DNA of 20,379 nt from a virus. Of this stretch, positions 7,000 to 12,782 are shown piece after piece. Position 1 is the first letter of the stretch, and every line of letters starts with the position of its first letter. The notes under the pieces were generated by a model. It did not search any database. It saw only the letters and a list, made by a program, of their open reading frames with translations, and was not told the DNA's origin. Made by a program: the position numbers and the translations under genes. The stretch lies in the IMG/VR virus record IMGVR_UViG_3300035211_000214, positions 1 through 20,379 of that record; one strand, written 5' to 3'.

Positions 7000-7128
7000 A
7001 TTAGGCGTCATATCGATTATGTCTAAGTTTTCATTGATAGTAAATTCAAAGTTGGTATCAATATCTATATAATATCTATATTCTTTGATGTCATTTTCCC
7101 ATACTTTAGTAGTTTCGTATAGTTTCAT
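6994..7128 (-). CDS. Very small hypothetical protein, 44 aa
   Basis: The ATG at 7126-7128 follows AATAGGAGGGTTAAACA, a strong ribosome binding site. The frame runs 44 codons (MKLYETTKVWENDIKEYRYY, continuing through an acidic tail to MTPNN) to a TAA inside hairpin unit 7. It is acidic and probably one small beta-hairpin plus helix. This is the first gene of the leftward cluster, directly downstream of the structured leader. Support comes from the ribosome binding site, its place in the unit pattern and clean spacing. No family is recognised. Confidence 0.68.
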   Translation of the reverse strand: MKLYETTKVWENDIKEYRYYIDIDTNFEFTINENLDIIDMTPNN

Positions 7129-7159
7129 TGTTTAACCCTCCTATTTATTTAAAAATAAT

Positions 7160-7256
7160 GGTATTGAGCGACTTGAACGCTCGACGATATAAATATCGTA
7201 CTGATAGCCCGGTTTTATCCTCCTATATACCTGATAGCTGTATTTAATACAGCTAT
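7160..7256 (-). ncRNA. Structured leader RNA with tRNA-like part
   Basis: Minus-strand order of hairpins: an 11-bp inverted repeat ATAGCTGTATT/AATACAGCTAT (7256-7234), GATA-9 nt-TATC (7219-7203), ACGATAT/ATATCGT (7199-7184), and GAGCG-TTCAAGT-CGCTC (7182-7166). The last matches a tRNA T-arm in stem length and loop sequence. GGTAT at 7231-7227 can pair with ATACC at 7164-7160, closing a 72-base cloverleaf-like shape. The variable loop is a single base and the anticodon-like loop has six, so it is not a normal tRNA. It contains AGGAGGAT like the intergenic units. Confidence 0.4.
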
Positions 7257-7370
7257 TTAACACCGGTACATTTCCCGGTACCACGGGTATTACATTAATA
7301 GGAGGAGGATATTTTTATACTTATAGCGACGTTCTGTATACACCAATTAAGTGTACCTAGTCATATCTGT

Positions 7371-7391
7371 TAATAGCAGCGTACGCTATTA
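7371..7391. repeat. Inverted repeat in leftward leader
   Basis: TAATAGC and GCTATTA flank a 7-base centre, forming a 7-bp hairpin in the leader RNA between the leftward promoter and the first gene. May contribute to leader folding. Confidence 0.5.
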
Positions 7392-7554
7392 CGACCAAAT
7401 GTAGTCAAGCATACTTTTATGTACCTACTATTTACAAGTGCTATAGTATCTACCAGTATTTAATTTCCAAAGTACCAAATTTGTAAATACATGAAGTAGG
7501 CCAAACAAGTACTGTCGTCGAGGTCAAACGTGAAGTTAGCTATGCTGTGGTTAC

Positions 7555-7583
7555 ATTGTATCACTTTACACACACAAGGTCAA
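7555..7583 (-). promoter_or_regulatory. Leftward sigma-A-type promoter for the small-gene cluster
   Basis: On the minus strand: -35 TTGACC (7583-7578), a 17-base spacer and -10 TACAAT (7560-7555) preceded by TGA, an extended -10. Five of six bases match consensus in each box. Transcription would start near 7548 and give a roughly 420-base structured leader before the 44-aa gene. Confidence 0.65.
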
Positions 7584-7613
7584 TGGATTAATATTACAAT
7601 ATAACTACAGATG

Positions 7614-7657
7614 TATTACTATTTAATTACAATGGTATTACTGTTTGATTACAGTGG
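7614..7657 (+). repeat. Two tandem copies of a 22-bp repeat
   Basis: TATTACTATTTAATTACAAT followed by GG (7614-7635), and the same with three A-to-G changes (7636-7657). It lies just upstream of the leftward promoter, where an activator or repressor could bind. Not enough copies to call iterons. Confidence 0.6.
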
Positions 7658-7904
7658 CTTTTTTTTCTTATATAGAAGAAACTCGTCAATGCAGCTGATA
7701 ACAGGCGTTTAGTCCTACAGGTTTACATAATACCCTAATATGTTTATATTTGTATGCATCTATTTACATAAATACCCAAATCTGTATAAATGGGCACTGG
7801 TAGGGCTTTGTCGTAATTGGTTAATGTATATCCCTGTGTTCTTGTCTATGACAAAGCTTGTAGTACTATACAATGGTAGGGTATACTGTATATACTAGGT
7901 AGTA

Positions 7905-8025
7905 TTATAGTATGTGTGTCTATAGACGTGTGTTCTATAGTATATGTGACTATAAATACGCCTGTGAGTAGGCTGTGCGTACTGTGTGCTGTGTGAGTGT
8001 GTGTGTCTATGGTACGTGTAGCTGA
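7905..8025 (+). other. GT-rich, strand-biased segment
   Basis: About 120 bases dominated by GT/TG steps on the plus strand (many TGTGTG and GTGTGC stretches), including the palindrome TCTATAGA. Alternating purine-pyrimidine DNA of this type can adopt unusual helical forms. Open frames on the minus strand here are Thr/His-rich artefacts. Confidence 0.5.
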
Positions 8026-8040
8026 CAAAAATTCTTGTAC

Positions 8041-8136
8041 CCCGCACCATCAGGGGCTTTGACAGACTTATACAGGGTCGGGCACCCCCCTGAGTCAATG
8101 GGTCCCATCGCGCACATGGCCCTCCCCCATACTCCC
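8041..8136. other. GC-rich island, candidate cos or packaging site
   Basis: A sharp GC-rich patch in AT-rich DNA. It contains GGGCACCCCCCTGA, the inverted repeat TCAGGGG (8050-8056) with CCCCTGA (8087-8093), the near-palindrome ATGGGTCCCAT (8099-8109) and a second C-run (CCCTCCCCCA). It lies about 0.6 kb upstream of the TerS gene, where cos sites are often found in cos-type phages. The identification is inference from position and composition; no overhang can be read from sequence alone. Confidence 0.4.
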
Positions 8137-8250
8137 AGTCATTTAGCCTTTTTAGTCAAAAATTTTATGTAGAGCTATAGTCATTTAGCCTTTTTAGTCA
8201 AAAATTTTGTGTAGAACTTATGACTGAAATTTTGTGTAGAACTTATGACT
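8137..8250 (+). repeat. Direct repeats (two 40-bp copies plus partial copy)
   Basis: A 40-bp unit beginning AGTCATTTAGCCTTTTTAGT occurs at 8137-8176 and 8179-8218 with two mismatches. Its end (AAATTTTGTGTAGAACTTAT plus GACT) recurs at 8227-8250. The inner TTTTTAGTCA also appears inverted as TGACTAAAAA at 8246-8255. Such arrays can be origin iterons or terminase binding sites. Confidence 0.7.
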
Positions 8251-8417
8251 AAAAAAGTACTTCCAAAATTTTCCACAACAGTCTTATAGTCAACTAGTCT
8301 ATCATTACATCTGGCTGGCCGAATAGCATAGATTCCTATACTATTTGACAGTAGCAGATAGGTATTATATAATAAAGCGGTCGGGTGGCTTGGCTCCATT
8401 GTTTAAATATTTTGTTA

Positions 8418-8446
8418 TTGACAGAATATAGTTTTTTAATTATTAT
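8418..8446 (+). promoter_or_regulatory. Rightward promoter 1, consensus sigma-A type
   Basis: Perfect -35 TTGACA (8418-8423), a 17-base spacer and -10 TATTAT (8441-8446). A start near 8453 would place a hairpin terminator about 75 bases downstream, so the transcript may be short unless antiterminated. Confidence 0.75.
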
Positions 8447-8528
8447 TATTTAAGTAGTAAAATTTTAATTTAGTATATTCATTATAAAGTTCTATTATTT
8501 TTATGGAAAATTTTTTAGAATGCTTCTT

Positions 8529-8560
8529 TATAGCAATAATTGTCTATTGCTATATTTTTT
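8529..8560 (+). terminator. Intrinsic terminator in the late leader
   Basis: A 10-bp stem TATAGCAATA/TATTGCTATA with a 6-base loop, followed by a run of seven T. It sits between rightward promoters 1 and 2. Confidence 0.78.
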
Positions 8561-8562
8561 TG

Positions 8563-8591
8563 TTGTAATATTGAAAATTAAAATATATAAT
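8563..8591 (+). promoter_or_regulatory. Rightward promoter 2 upstream of TerS
   Basis: -35 TTGTAA (8563-8568), a 17-base spacer and a perfect -10 TATAAT (8586-8591). It lies immediately after the terminator of promoter 1. Expected start is near 8598, about 115 bases before the TerS start codon. Confidence 0.65.
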
Positions 8592-8658
8592 GGGATAAGG
8601 CGGGTGTGATATCTTAGTCTAAGTAAGACGTACTTTTTTTAGTGACATTCTTTTGTGT

Positions 8659-8696
8659 AGGCTCTAGTATAACTAGTTGCTAGAGCCTAAGTTTTT
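8659..8696 (+). terminator. Hairpin with T-run just before TerS (terminator or attenuator)
   Basis: Perfect 9-bp stem AGGCTCTAG/CTAGAGCCT with a 12-base loop, followed by AAGTTTTT. It lies between promoter 2 and the TerS gene, so it would cut late transcription unless bypassed. Confidence 0.65.
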
Positions 8697-8712
8697 ATAG
8701 ATGGTGGTTAAA

Positions 8713-9159
8713 ATGAAAGAAACAATATATGATACTCAGGTAAAACCATTCCTTAAGCTGATTACTGAATTACGTTCAAATGGAAAAGACCAGCAGGAAG
8801 TAGCTGATTATCTGAATGTTAAATATAATACTTTTAGTAGCTTTTTATATAGGCACGACGAACTAACTGAGGCCTGGATAGAAGGAGAATACAAGCTGGC
8901 TGAACGGTTAGAAGCCACTGCCCTCAGGGTTGCTTTGGGCTATAAATTTGAAGAACGGAAAACTGAAGAATGGTTTGATAAAAAAGGTAAGCTAACTGGA
9001 AAAAAAGTTACAACTTTTGAGAAGTATCAGCATCCTAATCCTGCTATTTTACAAGAAGGGCTCAAGGTCCTTAATTCTAAAAAGTGGAATAATACAAAAA
9101 ATAAAAAGGAAATTGCAATTATTTTAGAAGACGAAAAACTTATAGATTATAGTGAATAA
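8713..9159 (+). CDS. Terminase small subunit (TerS-like)
   Basis: A 148-residue protein that lies at the head of the late operon. The first ~40 residues carry a helix-turn-helix pattern (KDQQEVADYLNVKYNTFSSF), as in the DNA-recognition domain of phage small terminases. The middle is helical (ELTEAWIEGEYKLAERLEATALRVALGYKF), suited to oligomer formation. The tail (HPNPAILQEGLKVLNSKKW) resembles that seen in many small terminases of Bacillota phages. I prefer the ATG at 8713 to the ATG at 8701 because GGTGG at 8703-8707 is well spaced only for the former. In the cell it would recognise the packaging site and hand DNA to TerL, encoded 0.5 kb downstream. The family assignment rests on pattern and position. 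Confidence 0.75.
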   Translation: MKETIYDTQVKPFLKLITELRSNGKDQQEVADYLNVKYNTFSSFLYRHDELTEAWIEGEYKLAERLEATALRVALGYKFEERKTEEWFDKKGKLTGKKVTTFEKYQHPNPAILQEGLKVLNSKKWNNTKNKKEIAIILEDEKLIDYSE

Positions 9160-9165
9160 AAAAAT

Positions 9166-9182
9166 AGACCCTTAAAGGGTCT
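9166..9182 (-). terminator. Small hairpin after TerS, terminator-like on the minus strand
   Basis: AGACCC/GGGTCT stem with a 5-base loop. On the minus strand it is followed by a seven-T run, so it fits a leftward terminator and would guard against antisense transcription. On the plus strand the downstream T-tract is poor. Confidence 0.55.
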
Positions 9183-9352
9183 TAGTTATTATGTTTACTT
9201 TTGAAAAATCTAGATATAGTATAACCTGTATTTTGCCATAAAAATACGAGGCTTGATACCTTGACTAAAATTATATCATAGTACATACTAATATAGAAGA
9301 AATTTCTAAAAATTTCTTTACATCTTTAATTTTGAATGTTGAATAGCTATGG

Positions 9353-9388
9353 AAAATCCCAGGGATAATTGTATCCCTGGGATTTTTC
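9353..9388 (+). terminator. Strong intrinsic terminator between TerS and TerL
   Basis: Perfect 15-bp stem (AAAATCCCAGGGATA at 9353-9367 with its complement at 9372-9386), 4-base loop ATTG, followed by T and C. The A-run on the other side could let it act in both directions. It separates TerS from the rest of the late operon. Confidence 0.85.
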
Positions 9389-9397
9389 GTTTATACT
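9369..9397 (+). promoter_or_regulatory. Possible promoter overlapping the terminator
   Basis: TTGTAT (9369-9374), a 17-base spacer and TATACT (9392-9397). The -35 match is weak. It would restart transcription for the small membrane gene and TerL after the 9353 terminator. Confidence 0.35.
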
Positions 9398-9419
9398 AGA
9401 ATAAAAAAGGTGAATTAGT

Positions 9420-9521
9420 ATGTTTAACTTTATTAAAGGTTTTTTATCAGCGATATTTATTACTGCTATATTTGTAATAATATCGTTATTATACTATATT
9501 TTAACTGAAAGTATAAGATAG
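9420..9521 (+). CDS. Very small membrane peptide, 33 aa
   Basis: ATG at 9420 preceded by AAGGTGAATTAGT. The peptide MFNFIKGFLSAIFITAIFVI continues to ISLLYYILTESIR and is one transmembrane helix with a short polar tail. The stop TAG overlaps the start of the next ribosome binding site (TAGGAGG), so the two are coupled. Function unknown. Too short to assign to a family, but the ribosome binding site, hydrophobic coherence and coupling support it being translated. Confidence 0.5.
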   Translation: MFNFIKGFLSAIFITAIFVIISLLYYILTESIR

Positions 9522-9532
9522 GAGGTATGTAT

Positions 9533-9658
9533 ATGAAAGTACAATTTGATATAAAGTTTGATAAAAATAAAGCTGATGCTGGTGCAGGTTTGACATCACC
9601 TTTAATTAAGAGAATAAAGAAAATTAAGTGGAAAAAGCGTGGAACTAAGAGGTATTAA
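9533..9658 (+). CDS. Small basic protein in the same frame as TerL, 41 aa
   Basis: ATG at 9533 follows AGGAGGTATGTAT, the best ribosome binding site near TerL. The product MKVQFDIKFDKNKADAGAGL continues to a basic end (KRIKKIKWKKRGTKRY) and stops at TAA 9656-9658. Its frame then continues directly into TerL with no shift: the next codons read SISRTVVKLNIRPN and then the Walker A region. So it is either an independent basic peptide, or the natural N-terminus of TerL with an in-frame stop. See the terminase entry. Confidence 0.55.
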   Translation: MKVQFDIKFDKNKADAGAGLTSPLIKRIKKIKWKKRGTKRY

Positions 9659-11035
9659 AGTATATCGCGTACAGTTGTTAAATTAAATATTCGCCCTAAC
9701 AAAAAACAAGAATTATTTTTTAAGGCTAAGACTAAATATATAGCCTACGGGGGGGCCCGTGGAGGCGGGAAATCCTGGGCGATGCGGATGAAAGCAGTAT
9801 TATTATGTTTAAGATACAAAAGACTTAGAGTTCTACTATTACGTAGGACTTTTCCAGAATTAGAGAGCAATCATATTGCTCCTTTATTAGTTATTCTACA
9901 TGATATTGCGGAATACTTTGTTTCTAAGAAAGAGTTTGTATTTCCAAATGGGTCTGTTATAAAGCTTGGGTACTGTAAAAATGAGCATGACGCAAATCAA
10001 TACCAGGGCCAGGAATACGATGTTATCATGTTTGAAGAGGCTACTCTTTTTACAGAAGGGCAGTTAATATTTATTTCTACATGCCTTAGAAATGTGAGGT
10101 CTGATTTTGATACAAGAATTTACTACACTTGCAATCCAGGTGGGCCAGCACATCATTATATAAAGAGGTTGTTTATAGATAAAGAGTATGAAGGTGACGA
10201 GAATCCGGAAGAGTATACTTTTATTCCTGCTGTAATTTTTGATAATGAAGTACTAATGAAAAATGATTCATCATATATAAAAGTTCTAGATAATCTTCCT
10301 GAAGAGTTAAGGAGGGCTCATAGGGATGGTGACTGGGATGCTCTATCAGGTCAGTATTTTAAGGAATTTAGAAGGAGTGTCCATGTAATTGATGATTTTG
10401 ATATACCTGAATCCTGGGATAGGTATTGCACAATAGATTATGGTTTAGATATGTTAGCTGTTTTATGGATAGCCGTAGACCATATTGGAAATTGTTATGT
10501 ATATAGAGAGCATCATGAGCCTAATTTGATAATTTCCGTTGCAGCTGAAAAAATTAAGCACCTGTCTAAAGGGGAGGATATAAAAGCTTTCTATGTACCG
10601 CCTGACCTATGTTCTAGCCGACAGGAAACTGGAAAATCTGCCTTGCAGATTTTCATAGAATGTGGTATAGTTGGTATAATAACAAAAAATGACAGAATAT
10701 CTGGTTGGTTATGCATGAAAGAGCTTCTAAATTGGTCTAAAACTATAGAACCAGTTTTAAAATTCTTTAGATCATGTAAAACTGTAATAAAGCATTTGCC
10801 ACTATTACAGCGTGATGAGAAGCATCCAAATGATATAGCTACTGATCCGCATGAGTTTACTCATGTAGCAGATGCTCTGCGATATTTCTGTAATACCTGG
10901 ATTCAAAAATCAGAACTTCCAGAGGTTGTTGATATTTCTGGTACATGGTTCTATCCGGAATTAAGGATGAAAGGTTATACAGATATTCAGATAAGAAAAC
11001 TAGAGCAGCAGGGTATAATTTCTGTTATTTCATAA
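9659..11035 (+). CDS. Terminase large subunit (TerL), start codon unresolved
   Basis: The ATP-driven packaging motor and DNA-cutting subunit. ATPase motifs: Walker A GGARGGGKSW (Lys at residue 38 counted from 9659), Walker B YDVIMFEEA, and coupling motif YTCNPGGP. The nuclease domain begins with the metal-binding strand TIDYGLDMLAVLWIAVD and ends with HVADALRYF. The family normally begins only a few residues before the KLNIRPN segment, but no ATG, GTG or TTG lies in frame between the TAA at 9656-9658 and an ATG at 9782, which is beyond Walker A. Coordinates here give the whole open frame; the strict canonical start would be 9782 and would remove the Walker A motif. An ATA start at 9662 (with AAGAGG upstream) or readthrough from the 41-aa gene are the alternatives. 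Otherwise the 458-codon frame has normal length and no defect. Confidence 0.9.
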   Translation, partial: SISRTVVKLNIRPNKKQELFFKAKTKYIAYGGARGGGKSWAMRMKAVLLCLRYKRLRVLLLRRTFPELESNHIAPLLVILHDIAEYFVSKKEFVFPNGSVIKLGYCKNEHDANQYQGQEYDVIMFEEATLFTEGQLIFISTCLRNVRSDFDTRIYYTCNPGGPAHHYIKRLFIDKEYEGDENPEEYTFIPAVIFDNEVLMKNDSSYIKVLDNLPEELRRAHRDGDWDALSGQYFKEFRRSVHVIDDFDIPESWDRYCTIDYGLDMLAVLWIAVDHIGNCYVYREHHEPNLIISVAAEKIKHLSKGEDIKAFYVPPDLCSSRQETGKSALQIFIECGIVGIITKNDRISGWLCMKELLNWSKTIEPVLKFFRSCKTVIKHLPLLQRDEKHPNDIATDPHEFTHVADALRYFCNTWIQKSELPEVVDISGTWFYPELRMKGYTDIQIRKLEQQGIISVIS

Positions 11036-11058
11036 TACTTACGAGGAGTTGAGAGACT

Positions 11059-11928
11059 ATGAAGTCCTATAAAAATCTTGTTTTTTTAGATAATCCATCT
11101 AATATTGAGATATCTAAAAAAATGCTTAAATTAGTTCCAACTAGAGTTGACTGCAAGTCTGAAGAGGTTGAAGTCATTTACACACATTTCAATAGGGTAG
11201 ATTATTCGGTCTATCCAAATCTTAAAGCTGTACTATGTCCATGTAGGGGTGTATCACATTTAGAGGGTGATACAAAGGCAATTATAATTCATCTTGAAGA
11301 ATCTGATGAATTAGAGTTGTTCAACAAGGCTGTTTCCTCGGCTGAGTGGGCTATAAGCAACATGCTTAGATTATTGCAGCATGATGATGAGGACATACGT
11401 GGTAAAAAAATAGGATTTATTGGCTTTAATCGTATGGCTACACAAATTGCCTATAGGTTAAGTAATTTTGGAGTTGATATGCAGTTCTTTGAGCCTGAGT
11501 CAAAGGCTATCAAAAAAGAATTTCTGGCTGCTGTTCCATCTATTAAGCAGCTGACTTCTATTGCACTTTTATGTACTACAAGTGATATCATATTTATGGG
11601 TCTACCAGATATGCCGCAGTATACAGGTTTTGTAGATGAGCTAGCATTTGCTAATATGAGCAAAGTATATTTTATAAATCCATTTAGGTCGAAGTCAGTA
11701 GTAGCTGATGACCTTATAGAGGCTTATGATAATGGGTTTGTGAAGGGATTTGCTATTGATGATTGTTCAGCTTATACATCGGAAGTTAATTATAAGCTGA
11801 CTGTGCTCAATGTTATGCAACCAGCTAATGTAATAGTGAGCCAATATAAAGCTGGAAAAGGCCAACAGTCGAGAATAGCTACAGATATGATAGTATTAGA
11901 TAAGCTAGAAAAATTATTAAAAGATTAG
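11059..11928 (+). CDS. 2-hydroxyacid dehydrogenase-like protein 1, probably non-catalytic
   Basis: A 289-residue protein with the layout of D-isomer-specific 2-hydroxyacid dehydrogenases (phosphoglycerate dehydrogenase type). An N-terminal half-domain (IYTHFNRVDYSVYPNLKAVL) is followed by a Rossmann NAD-binding domain starting GKKIGFIGFNRMATQIAYRL, and then INPFRSKSVV, which holds the conserved arginine. The glycine motif is altered (GFNRMA instead of GxGRIG). The catalytic histidine segment, normally TPHIAG, reads SQYKAG here, and the usual catalytic glutamate region reads DDCSAY. It is probably enzymatically dead. It is a paralogue of the next gene. GAGGAG lies ten bases before the ATG. First gene of the cassette between TerL and portal. 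Confidence 0.78.
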   Translation: MKSYKNLVFLDNPSNIEISKKMLKLVPTRVDCKSEEVEVIYTHFNRVDYSVYPNLKAVLCPCRGVSHLEGDTKAIIIHLEESDELELFNKAVSSAEWAISNMLRLLQHDDEDIRGKKIGFIGFNRMATQIAYRLSNFGVDMQFFEPESKAIKKEFLAAVPSIKQLTSIALLCTTSDIIFMGLPDMPQYTGFVDELAFANMSKVYFINPFRSKSVVADDLIEAYDNGFVKGFAIDDCSAYTSEVNYKLTVLNVMQPANVIVSQYKAGKGQQSRIATDMIVLDKLEKLLKD

Positions 11929-11938
11929 ACTAAGATAG

Positions 11939-11961
11939 ATACACCTTGAAAAGGGGTGTAT
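11939..11961 (+). promoter_or_regulatory. Hairpin covering the ribosome binding site of the second dehydrogenase
   Basis: ATACACC (11939-11945) pairs with GGTGTAT (11955-11961). The loop and 3' arm contain AAGGGG, the ribosome binding site of the ATG at 11964. Folding would lower initiation unless a translating ribosome or a factor opens it. Confidence 0.5.
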
Positions 11962-11963
11962 TT

Positions 11964-12782
11964 ATGATATTTTTAGATCAAGCTACAAATAAAAGAGATT
12001 TTTTAAGAGTAGCTAAAAATCTAGGGGAAAAAGAAGTCATTTATACTCATTTCACTAAAATAAATTTTAGTGATTATGAGAATTTAAAATATGTGATATG
12101 TCCTTGCACAGATATATCACATCTTGGCCCTGTGCCTGAAGGCACTACTTGTATATATTTAATGGACAAGTTAAAGCTATTTGAAAAGGTAGTGTCTTCG
12201 GCTGAATGGGTGGTGCATAATTTATTCAGATTACTAAAACATAATCCAGAAGAGCAGGATGAATTAAGAGGAAAAAGTATTGGGTTTGTAGGATTTGGAC
12301 GGATGATGCAGCGTGTGGCTAAAATGCTGTCATGCTGTGAAGTAGAAATGTATTACTATGATAAAAAAGAGCCGGAATTTTATAGTACAGGTGTTGAAAA
12401 ATGCAGATTTGCTGATAATATATTTGCTACTTGTGATATAGTAATAGTTGGGTTAAGTCTTAATAATAGCACAGCTAATTTTGTCGGCAGCTATCAATTT
12501 AAGTTAATGTCTGAAAAAAGGGCTTATTTTATCAATAATTCTAGATCAGCTATAGTAGATGGTAAGGCTCTTTTAGGAGCTTTAAAAGAAAATTGGTTGC
12601 GTGGATGCGCCCTTGATGTTACTGAAAGTTATGATTATGATTTAAAAAAAGCTTTATTTGATTTTGTATACAAAAAGAGAAATGCAATTATTACTCCACA
12701 CATAGCGGGAAAAGGAGTACAATCTCGGATAAATACGGATAAGATAGTATTAGGCGTTTTTAAGGAGGTGCTTAGTGAATAA
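11964..12782 (+). CDS. 2-hydroxyacid dehydrogenase-like protein 2
   Basis: A 272-residue paralogue of the preceding protein, more conserved: Rossmann motif GKSIGFVGFGRMMQRVAKML (GFGRMM), the arginine segment INNSRSAIVDGKALLGAL, the ALDVTES segment and a proper ITPHIAG histidine motif near the C-terminus. Catalytic residues are therefore plausibly present, though the enzyme is shorter than classical family members (about 310-330 residues) because the N-terminal substrate domain is reduced. I chose the ATG at 11964 rather than the TTG at 11946, since AAGGGGTG lies between them. Its substrate is unknown. It could act on a sugar or keto acid made by the cassette. It overlaps the next gene by eight bases. 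Confidence 0.82.
   Translation: MIFLDQATNKRDFLRVAKNLGEKEVIYTHFTKINFSDYENLKYVICPCTDISHLGPVPEGTTCIYLMDKLKLFEKVVSSAEWVVHNLFRLLKHNPEEQDELRGKSIGFVGFGRMMQRVAKMLSCCEVEMYYYDKKEPEFYSTGVEKCRFADNIFATCDIVIVGLSLNNSTANFVGSYQFKLMSEKRAYFINNSRSAIVDGKALLGALKENWLRGCALDVTESYDYDLKKALFDFVYKKRNAIITPHIAGKGVQSRINTDKIVLGVFKEVLSE

Larger units (their letters stand above)
7129..8712. other. Divergent control region without convincing genes
   Basis: About 1.58 kb between the leftward small genes and the rightward late operon. The open frames here lack ribosome binding sites, and their products are low-complexity (Thr/His-rich) translations of GT-rich DNA. The stretch contains a leftward promoter, a hairpin-rich leader, a 22-bp tandem repeat, a GT-rich segment, a GC-rich island, 40-bp direct repeats, and two rightward promoters with terminators. 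The combination suggests a transcription hub and possibly the packaging or replication start site. Further inverted repeats are GCTTTGTC at 7805-7812 with its complement at 7850-7857, and TTTACAA/TTGTAAA arms near 7431-7437 and 7481-7487. Confidence 0.75.

Noticed and set aside
3474-7010. CRISPR-like array, given regularly spaced similar units
   Set aside because: The units are spaced by full genes with ribosome binding sites, not by short spacers, and their stems differ.
7293-7308. AGGAGGAGGAT on the plus strand, a perfect ribosome binding site
   Set aside because: No start codon follows within range. It may be a leftover copy of the intergenic unit in the opposite direction.
7144-7311. A long minus-strand open frame crossing the leader hairpins
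   Set aside because: It contains GTG codons but no start with a ribosome binding site, and its sequence is built from hairpin repeats, so RNA structure explains it better.
7846-8399. Three open frames of 60-72 codons on the minus strand
   Set aside because: They have no ribosome binding site, and the first two, which overlap each other, give Thr/His/Ser-rich products from GT-rich DNA. The third crosses the 40-bp direct repeats.
8503-8568. A 21-codon frame MENFLECFFIAIIVYCYIFL on the plus strand
   Set aside because: It has no ribosome binding site and coincides with the terminator hairpin at 8529-8560.
9684-9707. AAAAAAC slippery sequence (9701-9707) as a -1 frameshift route into TerL
   Set aside because: The source frame has a TAA at 9684 and no start codon after it, so no ribosome could arrive there.
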